Source: Paragorgia papillata
Taxonomy: Eukaryota > Cnidaria > Anthozoa > Scleralcyonacea > Coralliidae
NCBI GenBank assembly: GCA_035771165.1
Contig: JAWNZC010000314.1
Location: 2,095,501 to 2,159,500 of the forward strand
Length of the DNA stretch: 64,000 bases
Direction: 5' to 3'
How positions within the stretch are numbered: the first letter of the stretch is position 1; each line of letters starts with the position of its first letter. This document shows, piece by piece, positions 63,116-64,000 of the stretch. Below the pieces are notes generated by a model that saw nothing but the letters and a program-made list of their open reading frames with translations, was not told the DNA's origin and did no database searches. Made by a program: the position numbers and the translations under genes.

Positions 63116-63299
63116 GTGAGGAATTTCGTTGTAGCAGGTGGAGACCTTGAGAAAAGCAGTCTACTTGGGTCCTTCGTTCGATGATCAGGGACGATGGCTA
63201 CTGAAGGCGAAGCCGACGCGAAAGTCCAAGTTGTTTATGGCAGTGCTGAACAATGGTTGTCAGAAATTAAAGTGGACCCGTAAGTTACAAAACGGGAAT

Positions 63300-63861
63300 C
63301 TCGGAACAGTTAGTCACTATGTGGAGTTTATACGGTTGAGACGTGTTTATGATTATGTATCAACCTGCATTCTAAAATTTAAATTCTAAAACTGTATAAA
63401 ATAATTCCCAAACTATTGCGTTTGTTTTTAATATAAAACCGATCAATATCCAGTCCATCCTTTTCTCCAACGCTCTAGCCTGTGCTACAAAATTATATAT
63501 TTTATTAATTTAGTCGAAACTATATCAAGGCGGCTATCAAATCGTGTTTATCTTTTATTATGGTGGAATTTTGAATCAATATATATGTATACTCTCAAAT
63601 TGTCAAATTTCTCGGTTTCTTATCGTATTTTCCAATTCTTCGACTTCTTCTCTAGATCGGGTCTAGATACCATGGACAAACGCCTTCAATTCGAGCTCGT
63701 GTATTTATTGCAAGTCTACCTAGACTGGTCTGGACTAAAACCAGACGCGGAGAAAGACTATATATTTCTGTGGGATGAGATCAAAACATACGCTTTGTTC
63801 TTTTGACAACTCATATCAATCATACTCGTTCATGTTTAAAAATAGCAAAGTGGGCGGAAGA
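63300..63861. other. Interior of the Mutator-like element without clear coding
   Basis: AT-rich with short frames only; no transposase motif recognised. Confidence 0.5.
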
Positions 63862-64000
63862 CACAGTTTTGTTAAGAGTTTCCTCAGGCCTTTGTTTTTC
63901 TCGCCTTCTAGCTCGCCCGCACCTCTGCCCGCGCTACCGGGTTTAGCGGAAGGCGGGAACAAATAAAGGCCTGACATTCAGGTTATTATCTCGGCGATCT

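Larger units (their letters stand above)
62567..63985. mobile_element. Mutator-like (Pack-MULE-like) element carrying a RecQ fragment
   Basis: Inverted repeats of 124 bp (62567-62690 and 63862-63985) differ at only about two positions and are flanked by a perfect 9-bp duplication. Long TIRs plus 9-bp TSD are the Mutator signature. No transposase inside; the interior carries a helicase-gene fragment with apparent splice signals. Confidence 0.8.

Noticed and set aside
62887..63389. Functional RecQ helicase gene
   Set aside because: Frameshift before Walker A and absence of the later helicase motifs; only a fragment within a transposon.

Overview
The window is AT-rich, repeat-dense metazoan nuclear DNA, most likely from a cnidarian or another aquatic invertebrate. 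Host coding sequence appears only as isolated exons with GT/AG borders: a von Willebrand A exon, a HYR-like exon and several signal-peptide first exons. Between them lie many short inverted-repeat transposons, LINE fragments and satellites. I see no rRNA, tRNA or CRISPR. The cnidarian assignment is an inference from style, not from a marker gene.

The centrepiece is a complete 20,701-bp Polinton/Maverick (adintovirus-like) element at 18369-39069. It has terminal inverted repeats of about 330-380 bp and a perfect 6-bp target duplication, GGCCTG. It landed in the terminal GGCCTG of a host MITE, and a paralogous unoccupied copy of that site lies about 2 kb upstream (16164-16169). All core genes are open: protein-primed DNA polymerase B, retroviral-type integrase, packaging ATPase, a candidate major capsid protein and a candidate penton. 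Around them are two fibre-like proteins sharing the N-terminal peptide MSYYYGY but carrying different stalks and heads (collagen plus jelly-roll; coiled coil plus concanavalin/LamG-like). There is also a protein with a Src-like myristoylation signal, several small membrane proteins, a NUMOD1-like paralogue pair and small zinc-binding proteins. No adenain-type protease is recognisable.

Element layout, left to right: zinc-finger gene (+); polB (-); two tiny membrane ORFs (+); NUMOD1-like pair, myristoylated protein, two membrane proteins and integrase (-); two unknown genes (+); then a long minus-strand block of small membrane proteins, penton, ATPase, capsid protein, small proteins, two fibres, a CCCH-like protein and an acidic coiled-coil protein. 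Late-type genes often start in a TAAATG context. Four short hairpins (TTATAACA...TGTTATAA) sit at gene 3' ends, and 19-bp tandem repeats bracket the capsid block.

Left flank (1-18362): small palindromic elements, a vWA exon, a tandem duplication of about 4.5 and 3.8 kb (4663-13000), a secreted-protein exon, a poly-C/CA tract, and a repeated host unit with TATA box, signal-peptide exon and MITE. Right flank (39076-64000): the rest of that host unit, LINE remnants inside a TTAA-flanked element, a HYR-like exon, a 1.6-kb palindrome, another signal-peptide exon, a (TA)n tract, a 19-bp minisatellite, two hAT-like elements with 8-bp duplications, and a Mutator-like element (9-bp duplication, 124-bp inverted repeats) carrying a broken RecQ-like helicase fragment.
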